Assembly: GCA_030144725.1 (NCBI GenBank)
Contig: JASKMD010000026.1
Span: forward strand, 852,750-916,749
Length of the DNA stretch: 64,000 nucleotides
DNA from: Haematococcus lacustris
Lineage: Eukaryota; Chlorophyta; Chlorophyceae; Chlamydomonadales; Haematococcaceae
Reading direction: 5' to 3'
Translations under genes and position numbers: made by a program
In this document: piece by piece, positions 34,864 to 47,244 of the stretch
Numbering within the stretch: the first letter of the stretch is position 1
Layout of the letters: every line of letters starts with the position of its first letter
The notes under the pieces: model-generated
What the model was told of the DNA's origin: nothing
Seen by the model: only the letters and a program-made list of their open reading frames with translations
Databases searched by the model: none

Positions 34864-37583
34864 ATGCAAACGTTTCTGTTGCTATTTCTTCTAGCCTCAG
34901 GCGCATCCGCATTGAAGCTGAAAATACGCTACGAGGAATGCATGACCTACGATGTGCGTGGCTAGCACAGGGGCTACATTGCATTCTTGCATTGCAGGAC
35001 AGCATGTCATTGCAATCAAGGAGTCAGGTCCCATCACGCCATTGAGCCCAGTCATCCCACAATCCATGCTGGCTGACCCACCACAGCTGGTCCTTTGCCA
35101 AGCCCGCTGTTGTGGTCTAAACTCGGTAGAAAGGAGGATGTGTTGTGGCACTATCATCACAGTGCGCTGAACGTTCCATCCCTTTATGTTCAAACCCTAG
35201 CTAGCCAGCGGGCAGCAGGGCTGGGGCTGGGCTGTGGACCACTGGGTAGTGGCAGCCTGACTGCATCCTGGTAGTGTGGGCAATGTGTGACCAGGTTGTG
35301 ATGCACGATATCATTGGATGCAACAACGGGCCCGCTCTCCTACACCTGGTGATCTACATCCACACCATCAATAGCATCCCACCCTCACACTCCACACTGC
35401 TCTCCACACAGCACCCTACCATGCAGATGTTGCATGATGTGTGCGTGCATGTGATGCTCTCAGATGCTCATGTACGAGCCGTTCTATGGTTCCTTCGTGG
35501 CCCTGCCTGACACCTACGGAGTCCATGTGGGTGCAGCAAGGCCAGGGCTGGCTGGCCTGGCAGCATCAGGCTCAGGGTCTCATTCATTCCGCCCAGGTGC
35601 CCAGCCTGCCGCCCTAGCACCCAGCAAGCAGTCTCCACAACCACCAATCAGGGCAGCCAGGGCAGGGGCCCGGGCTCAGGCCATGGCAGAGTGGGCTGGG
35701 GAAGCAGGAGCAGGAAGAAAGGCAGAGGCGGAGTTAAGGGCAGGGTGAATGGCACGAGCAGCAGAGGTGGGGCCATGGACGTCGTGCTCAAGGGCAACCT
35801 TGTGAAGCATGGGCAGGACTAGGCATATGCATGAGAAGGCTTGTGTGAAGGACGGGGGAACTACAAGGTAGCTGGCAACACCCTTTCCCCGCTCGCTACA
35901 TGACGTCATTGCAACAGTGACCCCATGCGGCATTGCAGCTGCCAGCCGCTGCTGTCCAGCTCTTGCCAGCTGCTGATGCCCTCCTGCTGCCTGCAGCCCA
36001 GCTTCATCCTGGAGATCACTGCCCCCAGCGGGACCAAGGTGCGGGTCACACTCCCAAGGCGGTCAGGGGCCCTGTGAAGGAGCGTATGACCTGGCAAAGG
36101 AAAGCTAGCTGTGCTTCAGCAGCAGGCAGACTGAGGCGTGGCAGGCTGACAGGGTGGGCTCGCTGGGTTATTGTCATATGGTGTGCTGCCAGGTATGGCA
36201 CACACTGCATGCTGTCAGCAGTGTGCGCTGCCTGCCTGCCTACCTGCCTGCCCACCTGCCTGCCTCCCCGTCCCTCTCAGGTGCATAACTCAGGGCGCCA
36301 GACGGAGTCCAAGTTCCACCAGGTGCCCTACGAGACGGGCCGCTACCGCTTCTGCCTCACTGTTAGCGAGCTGCACCACTCAGCCCGCTACACCCTGCCT
36401 AGGGAGGTGGTCTGGGACCTGCACTTAGGTAAGTAGGGGTGAGGTGCCTGCCAGGTTTATTTTGTTTATTTTGGCCAGTTGCACGATTCATGGCTGGCAT
36501 GGCCCAGGTTTCTACCCTCACCTCCATAGCTCTGCCCTACTTGGACACATGGCTCAGGTCAATGGGTCTTTTTGGCGTTTCATGGCAATTCATAGCTAAC
36601 GGTTTGAATAGCGCAAATGAAAACAGGTGCCTGTCTAGGAAAGTTGAGGGGGCTGCTTACATTGCACAGAGGTAAATCCCATGAGCTGCATGGCTTCTAG
36701 CAAGCATTCCTCCATGCTGCGAGCATCAGCCTACCTGGACTTGACCTGCCCATCCGATCACGGGTGTACATACGCTACATGCGACATTTTGAATCTTGCA
36801 AGCATCAGTAAGTGCTGCTTGCTTAGGGACGTGTCACCTTGCTGCTGCACAATGTAGCTGTTGCTTGCCATCCTGGTTGCCTTCTGGAGCCAGGTTGCTC
36901 TGCTCAAAAGGTCTGCTAGGGTGTGACCACTTGTTTCTTGCCTGCTGGCCTGAAGCTGGTTGCAAGATGCTGTGCAGGCCATGCCGGGGTGTCAGGGGAG
37001 CATGTCCATGAGCATGACACCACCAGCCTTTGGCACTATGGTGGGTGGGCAGGGGCAGGGATGAGTTCAGAGGTGAGGGCAGTGGTTGAGGGGCTTGGGA
37101 AGGGGTGAGGGTTAGGCCAGTTGCATGAGCGGGTTGCTCCTAGTGTCCTGGTGATAACGAACACCACCTTGTAGTCCCGGGTGAACTTGAGCTCGCCTCC
37201 CCACACCCCTGCTTGCACCTGCTGTCCAACCAATCCATCTGGGACCTATCCTGCTTGGCGGTCTTTTTTTGTTATGCATGATTTATAGCCCTTACATCTA
37301 TAGCTCGACCTTTCATGAACACATTGCTGAAGTGCTCGCCCCTATCAATTCCGACCATCCCTGCTTGGTTCTGCTCACACTCGCAGTGAACCAGGTGGAC
37401 CAGCAGCTTCAGCAGCTCCGCGCAACCCAAACCTACATCTATTGGCGGGAGCGGCGGCACCGCCAGACGGTGGACAGCACAAACAAACGCGTGCTGTGGT
37501 ACGCCATAGCCCGGGCTGCCGCGCTGGTCACGGTCAGCGTGGTGCAGGTGTTGGGCGTGCGCTACATGTTCCGCTCCAAGTAG
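34864..37583 (+). CDS. p24/EMP24 family cargo receptor (TMED)
   Basis: Six exons (34,864-34,953; 35,464-35,526; 35,997-36,038; 36,281-36,428; 36,978-37,040; 37,387-37,583) total 603 bases in compatible phase, giving 200 aa, the usual length of p24 proteins. Residues 1-16 form a signal peptide (MQTFLLLFLLASGASA). A short GOLD domain follows (EECMTYD, FYGSFVALP, ILEITAPSGTK, GRYRFCLTV); Cys26 and Cys90 would form the family disulfide. Then comes a coiled-coil (NQVDQQLQQLRATQTYIYW, ERRHRQTVDSTNKRV) and one membrane span at about 170-193, ending in the short cytosolic tail RYMFRSK with aromatic and basic sorting residues. p24 proteins cycle between ER and Golgi and load cargo into COPII/COPI vesicles. 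Two exons are very small (42 and 63 bases) and the small exon 36,978-37,040 is required for frame. Confidence 0.94.
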
Positions 37584-38039
37584 CTGGGGGAAGCGGGACT
37601 ACACTCATCCAGGGTCCTCTGGCAAATCGCGGTTCGCCGAGGAAAGACTGACAATAGTGTTGGAAGTTTCGCAGCTGCGGACGTTGGGCATGTCTCCTTG
37701 GGCGAGCGTGCCCATGTAGTCTGCCCTCGGGCAAGCGTGTCTAGCAATGATTGTCTGTATGTGTCGATGTTGCGCCGCTTCACTGCTCGCTTACACATGT
37801 CGCGGCACGGCGTCTTGCCGACATGCCAACTGGGTATGAGTTCCAGTTTGCCCAATGCCGTATGCCAGCTGACCCACATGTGTGGCTCTACACCAACGCT
37901 AGATTTAGGCCAGCATGTTCTACCCAGAAGCACCCCCCTCCACTGCGCAGCGCAGCATGGGGTGCCTGGATTGGTTGTTGTTGTTGCCTCTGTAAACCAC
38001 TGCTGGCTGCCCGGAATCATCCCGCCCCCCCCTCAATTA

Positions 38040-38139
38040 GCAATCGTGCCCGAGTGGTTAAGGGGACTGACTAGAACGATGCGTTCTAGCAAGACATCAG
38101 TTGGGAGTTCCCGCGTAGGTTCAAATCCTGCCGATTGCG
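38040..38139 (+). tRNA. tRNA-Ser(AGA) with intron
   Basis: The acceptor stem GCAATCG/CGATTGC is perfect (7 bp). The D-arm has GAGTGGTTAAGG. The anticodon stem is ACTGA/TCAGT, the loop is CT-AGA-A, and an intron of about 19 bases follows position 37 (38,077-38,095). A long class II variable arm GGGAGTTCCC and the T-arm GTAGG-TTCAAAT-CCTGC complete it. The intron base TTCTAG pairs with the anticodon loop, as known for tRNA introns. Copy in the right arm of the 1.1-kb inverted repeat. Confidence 0.88.
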
Positions 38140-39170
38140 TTTTGCTCCACCCTTGTTCTCGGTGAGGGGATGTCGCAGGTATGATGCCCCGTGCCCTTGT
38201 GGGGGTTGCGCCCTATTGAGCCGGGGTGCGGTGAGCCCACAGTGCGCCCTCAGACAAAACGGCCATCAGGTCCTAATAGGTGTGCTTAGGGTATTTCTAG
38301 GGGGGGTCAGCTCTACATGCAGACAGGCACTGGAGCCCGCTTTACAAGCAAGTACACACATGAACTCCTCAAAGCGCATGCAAGTAGCTGCCAACCCAAG
38401 GTCTAAGCAGCTCTAACCCCAGCTCTAAGCAGGAACCACCGTTCAGTGTACAAGTTTCCATCTGTCAACGCTCCCATGCCCATACAGGGCAAACCGCACC
38501 CAACATTCCAAAGCCCTTGGTGAAAGCAAACAAGTAGTGGGAGAAACAGATCTGACTGCCTGACATGCATCAAGCTGTTTACTACAACCATGCACACATT
38601 GACCAATGCGAATCGTTCTGGTTCGGTGAATTTCCCAGTAAACTGTTCTTATGCACATGCGCCCCCTGTACCAACGCAAGAAGCTGCAGACACAGCGCAC
38701 ACTCACTTCCCCACCGCCTTCTCTGAAAGGAGGAAATGCATGCTGCAGCCTCGCCCCACCCCGCCCTCCCTCCTGCCTGCCTGCTCGCCGACCACCTCCC
38801 CTGCTGCTCAGCCTTCTGCAGTTCACCTCCCACCCCCACACAGACCTTCAACCCTGACCTGGGGTGCTGCGCAGCGGCCAGGGCCCAGATTGAGGCCCAA
38901 CTCAGTCCCGCAGGGCATGAACATAAGGCTGGTAGTAAAACTGCTCCCTGCATGAAACAACAGCCCGACCAGGCAGTCAGCACCACCTCAGGTTAAAGGT
39001 TAGGGTTAGTGGCAAGGGTACTGCCCACCCCCCGAACCCCTGCCCCTCCCTCTCCTCCTCCTCCTTCTCCTCCTCTTCCTTGCCTGGTAGTGTGCTTATA
39101 TTGATGATGTCGGTTGCTTCACACTGTTATACTGTACTCCTCCCTCTCCTCCTCCCCCTCCTCCTCCTCT
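38055..39170. repeat. Right arm of the 1.1-kb inverted repeat (partner 22,370-23,482)
   Basis: The arm begins within the tRNA-Ser gene; upstream of the tRNA the sequence differs from the other loci. It ends in the pyrimidine-rich stretch near 39,120-39,170, just downstream of the PAO-like gene. Confidence 0.88.
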
Positions 39171-39243
39171 TTTCACACTGTCACATTTTGCTGGCAGGGT
39201 CTCCAGTCCAAAGTGCAGCTGGCCCCCTCTCCCCCTTCCCAGC

Positions 39244-42200
39244 TCACCTGACCCTCTCCAGCCCAACTTTCAGCGCCGCCGCCAACCCTGCCACCACCGC
39301 GCCAACCAGGAACGCGGGCTGTGTGAGGGAGGTCAGGCCAGCTGCCAGGCGTGCCAGCAGCACGATGGCCAGGCCAGGGGCTATGAGGCCCAGCAGCCAG
39401 CGCGCAGTGTCCAGGCGCCGCAGGGCAGACTGGCAGGTGCGGCACTGGGCGGTGTGCTGCTGGTAGCGGTCAAGCACCTGCAGCCAAGCCACAGGATCAG
39501 GAGGGGGCATGCTCAAGCGCACTGGCCCCTGGCCCACAGCCCTCAGCCCCCTACTTCCCACACCCCTCTGCCCCCTACTTCGGCCTGTCCGTTTTTGCTC
39601 TTCACTGACAGCCTCCCCTCTCCCACCCTACTCCCACACCCCTTGCACCCAGCCACCTCCCACTGCTGACCCTCCCCCTGCTAACCCTAACCTAAACTCC
39701 CCCCTTGCCCCCCGTCCTGGCCCCGCCTGACCTGCTCTTTGGGCATGAGCGGCGGCATGAGAGCCGCATCAGCAGCTGTGCAAGTGGGCACTTCACCGCC
39801 AAACTTGGACAGCCACTTGCGCCAGGCCACCACTGCAGCGTCTGCAGAAAAACAAGGTAGCCATTGAAAGGGGGTTGCATGATGGGATGGCTGCGACGAT
39901 GTGGGGAGGGGAGGGGGGAGGAGGGGGAAGAGGAGGGGGAGGGGCGGAAGGGTGGAGGGGAGGAGGGGCGGAGGGGCGGAGGGGGGGGGTAATGCAACAT
40001 ACACAGGCCATATGCAGGCGAGCAGGGGTCTGGGTGGCGGCCCCCCCGCCTCTCACCCGCATTGGCCGGCATGTAGTAGGCCCTGGAGCCGTCATTGCCC
40101 TCCCTGATGAGGGCACGCTCCTGGGGTCAGCAGCGGGCAGCCAGCAGCCCGGTGTGAGTCACCACCAGGGTTCGACCCCCCGTACGGGGCCCGTACTTTT
40201 GGCCCACTTTGGCCAGGGCCCCCGTGACTGGACCAAAGGAGCCCAGTGGTGGGTCAACACCAGGGGGAGGGCGCAAGCCACGCACTCGTCCCCTGGTGCC
40301 CAGCAGCTAGCAGCAAATGGCTGACAGTCAGGGGAGCGGGAGGGAGAGGGCGGGCAGGCAGACAGGGAGGCGGGCAGTCGGGGAGAGGGGCCGGAGAAGG
40401 CTGCCTGACTGTCTCTGATCAGGTCCAGTAGTCAGTACTGGGGCAGGTAGGCAGGCAGGGAGGTAGGGCAAGGGAAAGACTGTACAGGGTGCAGGTCAGG
40501 GTGCTGCCGCCCTTTGACACCACGCTGCAGAGGTGGCAGGAGGTGGCAGCAGCACCCCAGTCTAGCTCCACCCAGGCCTCCCTGGCCCCCCAGGCCTATA
40601 TAGCCCAGTGACCAGGTGGAGCTGCACTCACCCTTGGCTGGCTGACTGGCTGGCTGGATGGCTGGATGGCTGACAGCTTTGGCTTGGCTTGCTTGCTTGC
40701 TCTAGCCCCCCTTAAAGCCACCCAGGCCCCAATGGCCCTCCAGGCCATGCAGCCCCCCACCCCACCCCACCCCAGGCACTCTGGCTGGCTGATCGATAGC
40801 TGGCCCACTGACCCCCGCATGCAGCATGTACAGGTCCCCGTCCAGCACCGGGTGCCGTATGGCCACATGCTCCAGCACTGGCCAGCGGGCCACCAGCTTG
40901 CTCATGAGGGCGATGGGGGCGGGCACCTGGGGGGGCGCAGGCAGGGGCTGGGTGAGGGCGGCAGTTGGTCAGCTGGCAGTTGGTTAGTCAGTTGGTGACG
41001 CCCCTGCCTCGTGAGGGTAGAGGCAAGGAGGGCAGGCCACGCCTGACGCGTTGGGGGGGTGTCAGTGCAGACTACTCCAGGTATGTCCTCCCTGCGGGCC
41101 CCCACTCAACAAGACACCCCACCCAGGTCAGGCCTCCCAGTCAGGCCCTCTGTAAGGAATCAGTCACTTCTGTCACCTTCCCTGCACTATGCTGCTGCAC
41201 TGGCAGCTCTTCAAGGGCACAGTTGCCTCCCAGTCAATAGCTGCATTAGCCCTCCTTGTCCCATGATGTGCCACAGAAACCTGCCCCAAGAGGGTTTCAG
41301 TCACCTGAGTAACCTGAGTCACCTTTGATGGTTCAGTGACTAAGGGGGTCAGGGTTAGCTCCATTGGGCTTGAGCAGTAAGGGAGGGGGGGAAACAAACA
41401 GGCCCCTTACCCTCCCACAACCTTTCAGCCCTCTCAAGACAAGGACTGCTGGGCATGCAGGGTGCATGCGGGTGCCCATTACCATGCACCTCCATGCAGC
41501 TCCATGCACTCACCTGAGCATCCTTGCGTCCCACGATGCATGTGATGATGCGCGACCAGCCGGGCTTTGTGGGGATGCAGTAGAAGTGGCTCTCACTATA
41601 CGGGTACCTGTGAGGCCCAGGGTGGTGGGAGGCACAGTGGCAGCAGCAGCGGCAGCAGCAGCCAGGTAGCTGCAGTAGCAGCAGCAGCAGCAGCAGCAGG
41701 ATGGGCAGCAGGAGGGCAGCGGCAGCCAAGTAGCATCAGCATCAGCATCAGTTCAAGCGGCAGCAGCAGTAGCAGCCAGGCGGCAGCAGCAACTGCAGCA
41801 GCAAGCAGGCAGTAGCAGCAGCAGGAGGAGCCAGCAGCAGGAGAAGCAGCTGAGTACATGGGCAGTGTGAGTGGCCTTACTTGTAGCTCATGAGGTTGGG
41901 CGGCAGCAGGCCATACTCGGAGGCAGGTGTAGGCGGCTGCTGCACCGCCTCCCTGGTGACCATGTAGCCCCCCTGGGCCGTGATGGCCCCCCCCGCCTGC
42001 ACTGTCATCCTGGGGTTGATGAGGCCGGAGCGTGACACGCCCTGCACCCAGTGGAGGGTGGGGCTGGAAGGGGGGTGGGGGCCAAGAGGGTGAGGGGTGT
42101 GTGTGTTTGTGTGGAAAGGGTGTGGGGGGCTTAGGAGGGTATGGAGGTGGTGGCGTGGATGGGAGAGGGGAAAAGCAAAGGGCGGAGTGGTGGTGACAGG

Positions 42201-45200
42201 AGGGTGGGGTGAAACATGCGCAGTATGCTTTGTGTTAAATAGCAAGCCAGCCAGCCGAGCAGCCAAGCAGTCAGCCAGCCAGGCGAGGTTAGCAGCCAGC
42301 CTTTGCGAATGGTGGGTGAGGGGGGTGGGTGAGGGGGGAGGGTGAGGGTGAGGGTGGGAGGGTGTGAGTTACAGTGGATTAGAGCTTCAAGGGGCAGGGT
42401 AAGGGGCAGTGCGAGGCATGTCGTGATGTAAGGGTTGGCCCCAAGTGCCTCCGCCCTCCTCTTGAAGTGCTCACTGGTACGCCGTGATGGGCAAAGTAGA
42501 CGCTGCGAGTGGGGGTGGAGCCGACAGACCAGACACACTGACACTCAGCCTGGCAGGGCGAGGTAGGGTGGGGTGTGAGGTGGGACGAGGTGGGGGCGAG
42601 GTGGGGTGAGGTTTGAGATGTGGGGAGTGAGGGGCGGGGAATGAGGAGTTCCCGCAGTGTGGGTTCCCAGCCTATTCAGTGCAGGGCCTGATTTGGTGCA
42701 GTGCCCCCGCTAATGCTACTGATCCGTTGCTGGTGCCTTGCGTGTCCTGCTGATCCGCACTCACTGGGAGGGGTCCACCACATTCTCCACCAGAGTGTCG
42801 AACCTGCAGTGAGGAGCACGCCATAGGCTGTAAGGGGCATTTTGACCAAGGCATGCTGGTCAGAGCGGGAGGCGCGATGTTGACCTGGCAGGGGTGGTCA
42901 GAGCAAGAGCAGCTGGGGCAGGGCCAGGGGGGAACATGGGGCAGGGCCGAGGCAGGGGCCGGGGGGTACAGGCGGCAGGGGCAGTGGTGGGAGGGGGAGA
43001 GGAAAGGAAGGGATAGGGTTAAGGTGCGGTTGCTGAGTTCAGGGCCAGGGTAGGGGCCCAGGTGGGGGCCAAGCAGTGCCTGTGCAGTGTTGGGAGTGTT
43101 GGAGGCGGAGGCGGTGTTGGGAGTGTTGGAGGCGGTGTTGGGAGTGTTGGAGGCGGTGTTGGGAGTGTTGGAGGCGGTGTTGGGAGTGTTGGAGGCGGTG
43201 TTGGGAGTGTTGGAGGCGGTGTTGGGAGTGTTGGAGGCGGTGTTGGGAGTGTTGGAGGCGGTGTTGGGAGTGTTGGAGGCGGTGTTGGGAGTGTTGGAGG
43301 CGGTGTCGGGGTGTTCGTCGAGGCAACGTAGAGATGTCGGGGGGCCAGGGGAGGAATCCTGCTCCTCCTCATCCCGCTGTGACCTCACAAAGCAGGTGGT
43401 ATAAAGATTGAGGTTTAGGCTGGGCAGGGCAGGGCAGGGCAGGGCAGGGCAGGGCTAGACGCCTGCTGCCTGTATAGTGACTATCCACTGCTATGATGGC
43501 TCATTCGCCGACCAAAAGCAGCCTGGCCTGATCTGGCCTGATCTGGCCTTAACCCCATCCCAAGCTTACCTGAGACAGTAGCCCAGGCGCCTGCCCTCCC
43601 CTGCCCCTCCCTCTGCCCCTCCCCCTGCTCCTCCCCTCCCCCTGCCCCCTACCTGATTGGCATGTCACGCATGAACCAAGCTGTGCTCTGGAAGAACACG
43701 CTGCCCTCAGGGTCGGCCTCGGCCTCCAGCAGGGAGGCCAGGGCGGTGCGGGGCAGGGGCTGGGCGGCGGCGGCTGCAGCACCCGCTGCCCCTGCCTGGG
43801 GCCACACCCACAGCAGGCCGTGGACCACCTGGGGGGTGGGCAGCAGGGGGGAGGGCAGGGCAGGTGGGGGGCTGTTGGGGGAGGATGGGAGGGGCAGGCA
43901 GGCAGGCAGGGGAGATCAGCAGCGCCAGGGGGAGGGGCAGGGGAGGGCGTGGGTGGAGGGTGAGAATGGTGGGGGAGGGCAGCAGCTGGGTTGGCAAGGA
44001 GAGGCAGCAGAGAAGGAAGGACTGCTGAGGGGAGGAGCTGGTGGTGGGGTGTGAAGGTGAGGCAGCAGCTGTGAGAGGAGAGTCTGGGGCCTAGCCCTAG
44101 CCCTGCTGCCCCGCTCCTCCCTGGGCCCCCTTAAGGCGCTCCCCCTGGCCCCCTGCTGCTGCCCTGCCCTGTGACCTTGGTAGGGTAGGCTTGCACGCAG
44201 TTGCGGGGGCTGGCGCAGGCTGTGGCCAGGGCCTTGGGGTCCTCCAGCTGGGGTATGGCGGCGCAGCGCCCCTCAGGGCTGAACTGCCAGCCTGGAGGAA
44301 GACAAGGGAGCAGGGGAGGGGGCTGGGCTGGGGTGACCTGGCAGGCTGGGGGACTAGCATGGGCGCTGGGGGTCGAGGTCCAGGATGGGGGAGGAGGGTG
44401 TCCCTTGACTGATGCTTAAGAGGGCCCAGAACCAGGGGCCAAGGCCCAGGGGCCAGGGCCAGGGTCAGGGTCAGGGTCAGGGGCCGGGGTCAGGGTCAGG
44501 GTCAGGGTCAGGGTCAGGGGCCGGGGTCAGGGTCAGGGGCCGGGGTCAGGGTCAGGGTCAGAGCCAGGAAGTAGGGCAGAGCAATCCCAGGCAGGGGTAG
44601 GGGGCAGAGCGGCAGCAGGACCTAGGATGACCCTCACCATGGTATGAGCACATGAGGTTGCCGCCCTCCACCCTCCCCTCACTCAGCGGGGCCAGCCTGC
44701 AGCCATCGCCACCACACCCCATCACACCCCATCACACCCCATCACACCCCATCACACACCATCACACACCATCACACACCATCACACACCAGGGCCAGTC
44801 ACACCCCTGGGTTCCACCCAATGCTTGGACAAGCCTCCACCTCCGTTGCCCCTGGCCCCCTATCCCCGCCCCCCTATCCCCGCTCCCAACCCCAACCCCC
44901 TGCCGACCCCTCATCCACCGTGTCCCCACCCCACCCAGCCACCAACTCCTTGCCCGCCCCTCTCGCACCCAGCCTCCTGCCCCACCCCCCATGGGGTGTG
45001 TTCACCTGTGGGGGCAGCGGTCCTGCAGCGTATGCCAGCACCCCTGACTGTCCGCCCACACCACAAGCTTCAGGCCCAGCAGGTCAACCTGCACACACCA
45101 CATGCAAGCGCACGCAAGCTCAAGCAAGCACGGGCCAATAGCACAGCAATGCCTATCGCGCTATGCATGGGCATACATGAACATCCTCATGTCAAAAGAT

Positions 45201-45906
45201 TTCCCTTTCTCCCATGCCATTGGCCCTCCCCTAAATAAGCTACTCCGGTGATACGGGTGGCGCTAGCCACTCTACCTCACTCTTCGCTACCTTCTCATAC
45301 TCTAAACAACCTTTCGTACCATTGCCATGTAAACTGCACCCACCCAACCACCTCACCTACCCACTCCCCCTTCTTGCAAAAATCACACCTTGTTCGCTTC
45401 TGACTTACCTTTTCCCCATGCTACGTCACCCTGCCATCACTCCTCCCCTGACCCCTTTCCAACCTTGATTTCCCCACACCTTCGTCACACCCACCCTCTC
45501 CCCGCCTGCCGTGACCACACACCCTACCCACCCTCCCCGCTGCACTCACAGCTTGGGGCACTTTGGGGTCCACCTGGCCCACCGGCACCACAGGCCACCA
45601 GGCTGCAAACCAGTCCATCTTCTCGGCACCTTCCACCTGGCTGCTGCTGTCAGGGGCGCTGGCTGGGGAGGTCAATGGCGCCTGGTGGCCCTTGGCATTC
45701 AGAGGTGCGCTGGGGGCTGGCACAGCAGGCAGGGTTGGCGGAGGAGAGGCGGAGGGCTTGAAGGCCCTCACACACACCCCACCACATCGCCTGCACGGCA
45801 CCAGCACGCACCGCCAGCACGCAGCCTTCGTCCGCTTGCTGCTGCCAGCGAGCTTACAGGTTGAGGCACCGTGCCATTGCCTCCAGGACAGACATGAAGA
45901 GCTCAC
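39244..45906 (-). CDS. PAO: Pheophorbide a oxygenase-like Rieske monooxygenase, chloroplast
   Basis: Thirteen exons (45,550-45,906; 45,006-45,088; 44,638-44,696; 44,176-44,291; 43,653-43,828; 42,765-42,803; 42,475-42,502; 41,881-42,041; 41,514-41,607; 40,813-40,926; 40,057-40,120; 39,732-39,841; 39,244-39,477) total 1,635 bases, all phases fitting, giving 544 aa. The first about 90 residues are transit-peptide-like. DWFAAWWPVVPVGQVD is followed by the Rieske site Cys144-x-His146 and Cys163-x2-His166 (DRCPHR, MCSYHGW). The mononuclear iron motif is ENVVDPSH..FAHHG (Asp274, His277, His282). A CxxC (Cys479-Cys482) and two membrane spans close the protein, as in PAO, which opens the chlorophyll ring during breakdown. 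A TIC55- or PTC52-like role is less likely but possible. GAGAGGGTCAGGTGAG at the end could be a stop or a donor, so a few more residues are possible. Confidence 0.92.
41640..41860 (+). repeat. CAG-rich stretch in a PAO intron
   Basis: Imperfect CAG/GGCAG repeats and a small ATCAGC run lie in the intron between exons 41,881-42,041 and 41,514-41,607. Confidence 0.85.
43087..43315 (+). repeat. 21-base minisatellite in a PAO intron
   Basis: About ten copies of a 21-base unit containing GTGTTGGGAGTGTTGGAGGC. It is open in several frames by repetition but lies between two well-defined PAO exons. Confidence 0.95.
44440..44570 (+). repeat. (GGGTCA)n array with GGGGCC interruptions, PAO intron
   Basis: The hexamer GGGTCA is repeated about 15 times with three GGGGCCGGGGTCA variants. 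It is not a plant or algal telomere repeat. Confidence 0.93.
44715..44792 (+). repeat. 10-base ATCACACCCC/ATCACACACC array, PAO intron
   Basis: About eight copies of a decamer lie in the intron between exons 45,006-45,088 and 44,638-44,696. Confidence 0.95.
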
Positions 45907-47244
45907 GGTTCATATTTTACTATACATCCACCCAGGAGCCAGATCACTCATCCCGCCCTAGCCGTATTCCTTTTCACACGTGCATGGTCAGAGATCACTC
46001 ATGCAGACAGGGGCAGATACACACTCACACCTAGGCTCACCCTGTCATGGTGGTCAAACACCCTTGCGTGGGGTGGGCAAGGGTGGGCATGAAAGTGTGA
46101 AAGCGTGTGAGTGTGTCGCTGATCAGGATGATGCGAGGAGGATGGGGTGCGGGCAGGGGAGGGCCATAGAAAGCCCTGCACAGAGGCTGGTAGCATTCAG
46201 CTAGCATGCACCATGACATGGGGAATGTGTGAGATTGTGTGCGTCACAGCCACGCTGGGAGGCGTATGCCATGCGCTGATGATGGTGGTGATGATAATGA
46301 CCAGCTACCATGATGACAATAGGCAGATGCCATGTAATGATGGTGATGGTGATGGTGGTCATGACCAGCTGCTATTGCTGGCAGCTGCCGGCTGGTGGCT
46401 GGCTGGGTGGCAAGGAGGGTGCACAGGCATGAGGCCTTGGTGTCATCTGCCACACATGGGTGAAAGGGTGAGTGAGAGGGTGACGGCGTGGTGAGCAGGC
46501 CTGGGGTCCCTGGAACCTGGGTGGCTGGAAGGGGGAAAGGAAGAAGAGCTGCAGTCCCTCACTGTGCATGCTGCCATGCTTAACTCCTGCTGCCCCAAAT
46601 GTACCAGCTGGAGGGGCAGGAGGACCAGGAGGGGCTCACATTGTTCAGGCTGACATGCTAAACTTTTGGTCTGCACAGGCTGTTCTGCTGTAGTGGTGGC
46701 CACACCGAGCAACGGCTCCTGATTACTGGCTCCAAATTACCCACAGTCAAACATGTTGTTCCATGTTGAATGAGTTTTGTTTGACTGCACAGGCGTCCTT
46801 GGCGTTACTTTCCCTGACATTTGCTGGAGAATACTTCTGTGCCCAGCAGCCCTCCCAGGCATCGTAAAGCATTTACAACTTTCCTACCTTCCGTGCCCCA
46901 GGCCCTCCTTTGCTGAGGTCTGCCCAGTCAGTAGCCAGCAGAGCTGCAAGGTACGAGCAGCTGGCCTAAGGACCCACCTTCCAGGTGGGCTTGTGCGCAA
47001 CGAGCGCAAGACGGGGCTGCTTGGGCGCTGCGTGCTCAGCGGGGCGTAGGCGCGCAACATGACAACGCGATCCAGGCAGGTGCGTTACAGCTGACGCAAA
47101 CGCGGCAAACCCTTGTTGTGACAGCGCTGAATTCAAACGCGCGGCGAAATGACGAGATGTACGCAGGGGGGCGAGGGTGCTAAACACACCCAGGGCCTCA
47201 TAGCCATGCATGCCGGTGTGTGCATGTTCACCGCAGGTTCACCC
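45907..47244. other. Region upstream of PAO, no gene recognised
   Basis: The PAO promoter must be at its left end. There is a GAT-rich stretch at about 46,275-46,365 and a short palindromic repeat near 46,730-46,795 shared with 56,855-56,915. No convincing coding sequence is present. Confidence 0.45.
46727..46795. repeat. Dispersed palindromic repeat, copy 1
   Basis: The words ATTACCCACAGTC, AACATGTTGTTCCATGTTGA and TTTTGTTTG recur at about 56,855-56,915. AACATG and CATGTT make it internally palindromic. Confidence 0.7.

Noticed and set aside
43019..43411. Tandem-repeat protein frames (GVLEAVL, NTASNTP)
   Set aside because: They lie between two phase-matched PAO exons and come from a 21-base minisatellite.
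44440..44570. Interstitial telomere repeat
   Set aside because: The unit is GGGTCA, not TTTAGGG or TTTTAGGG.
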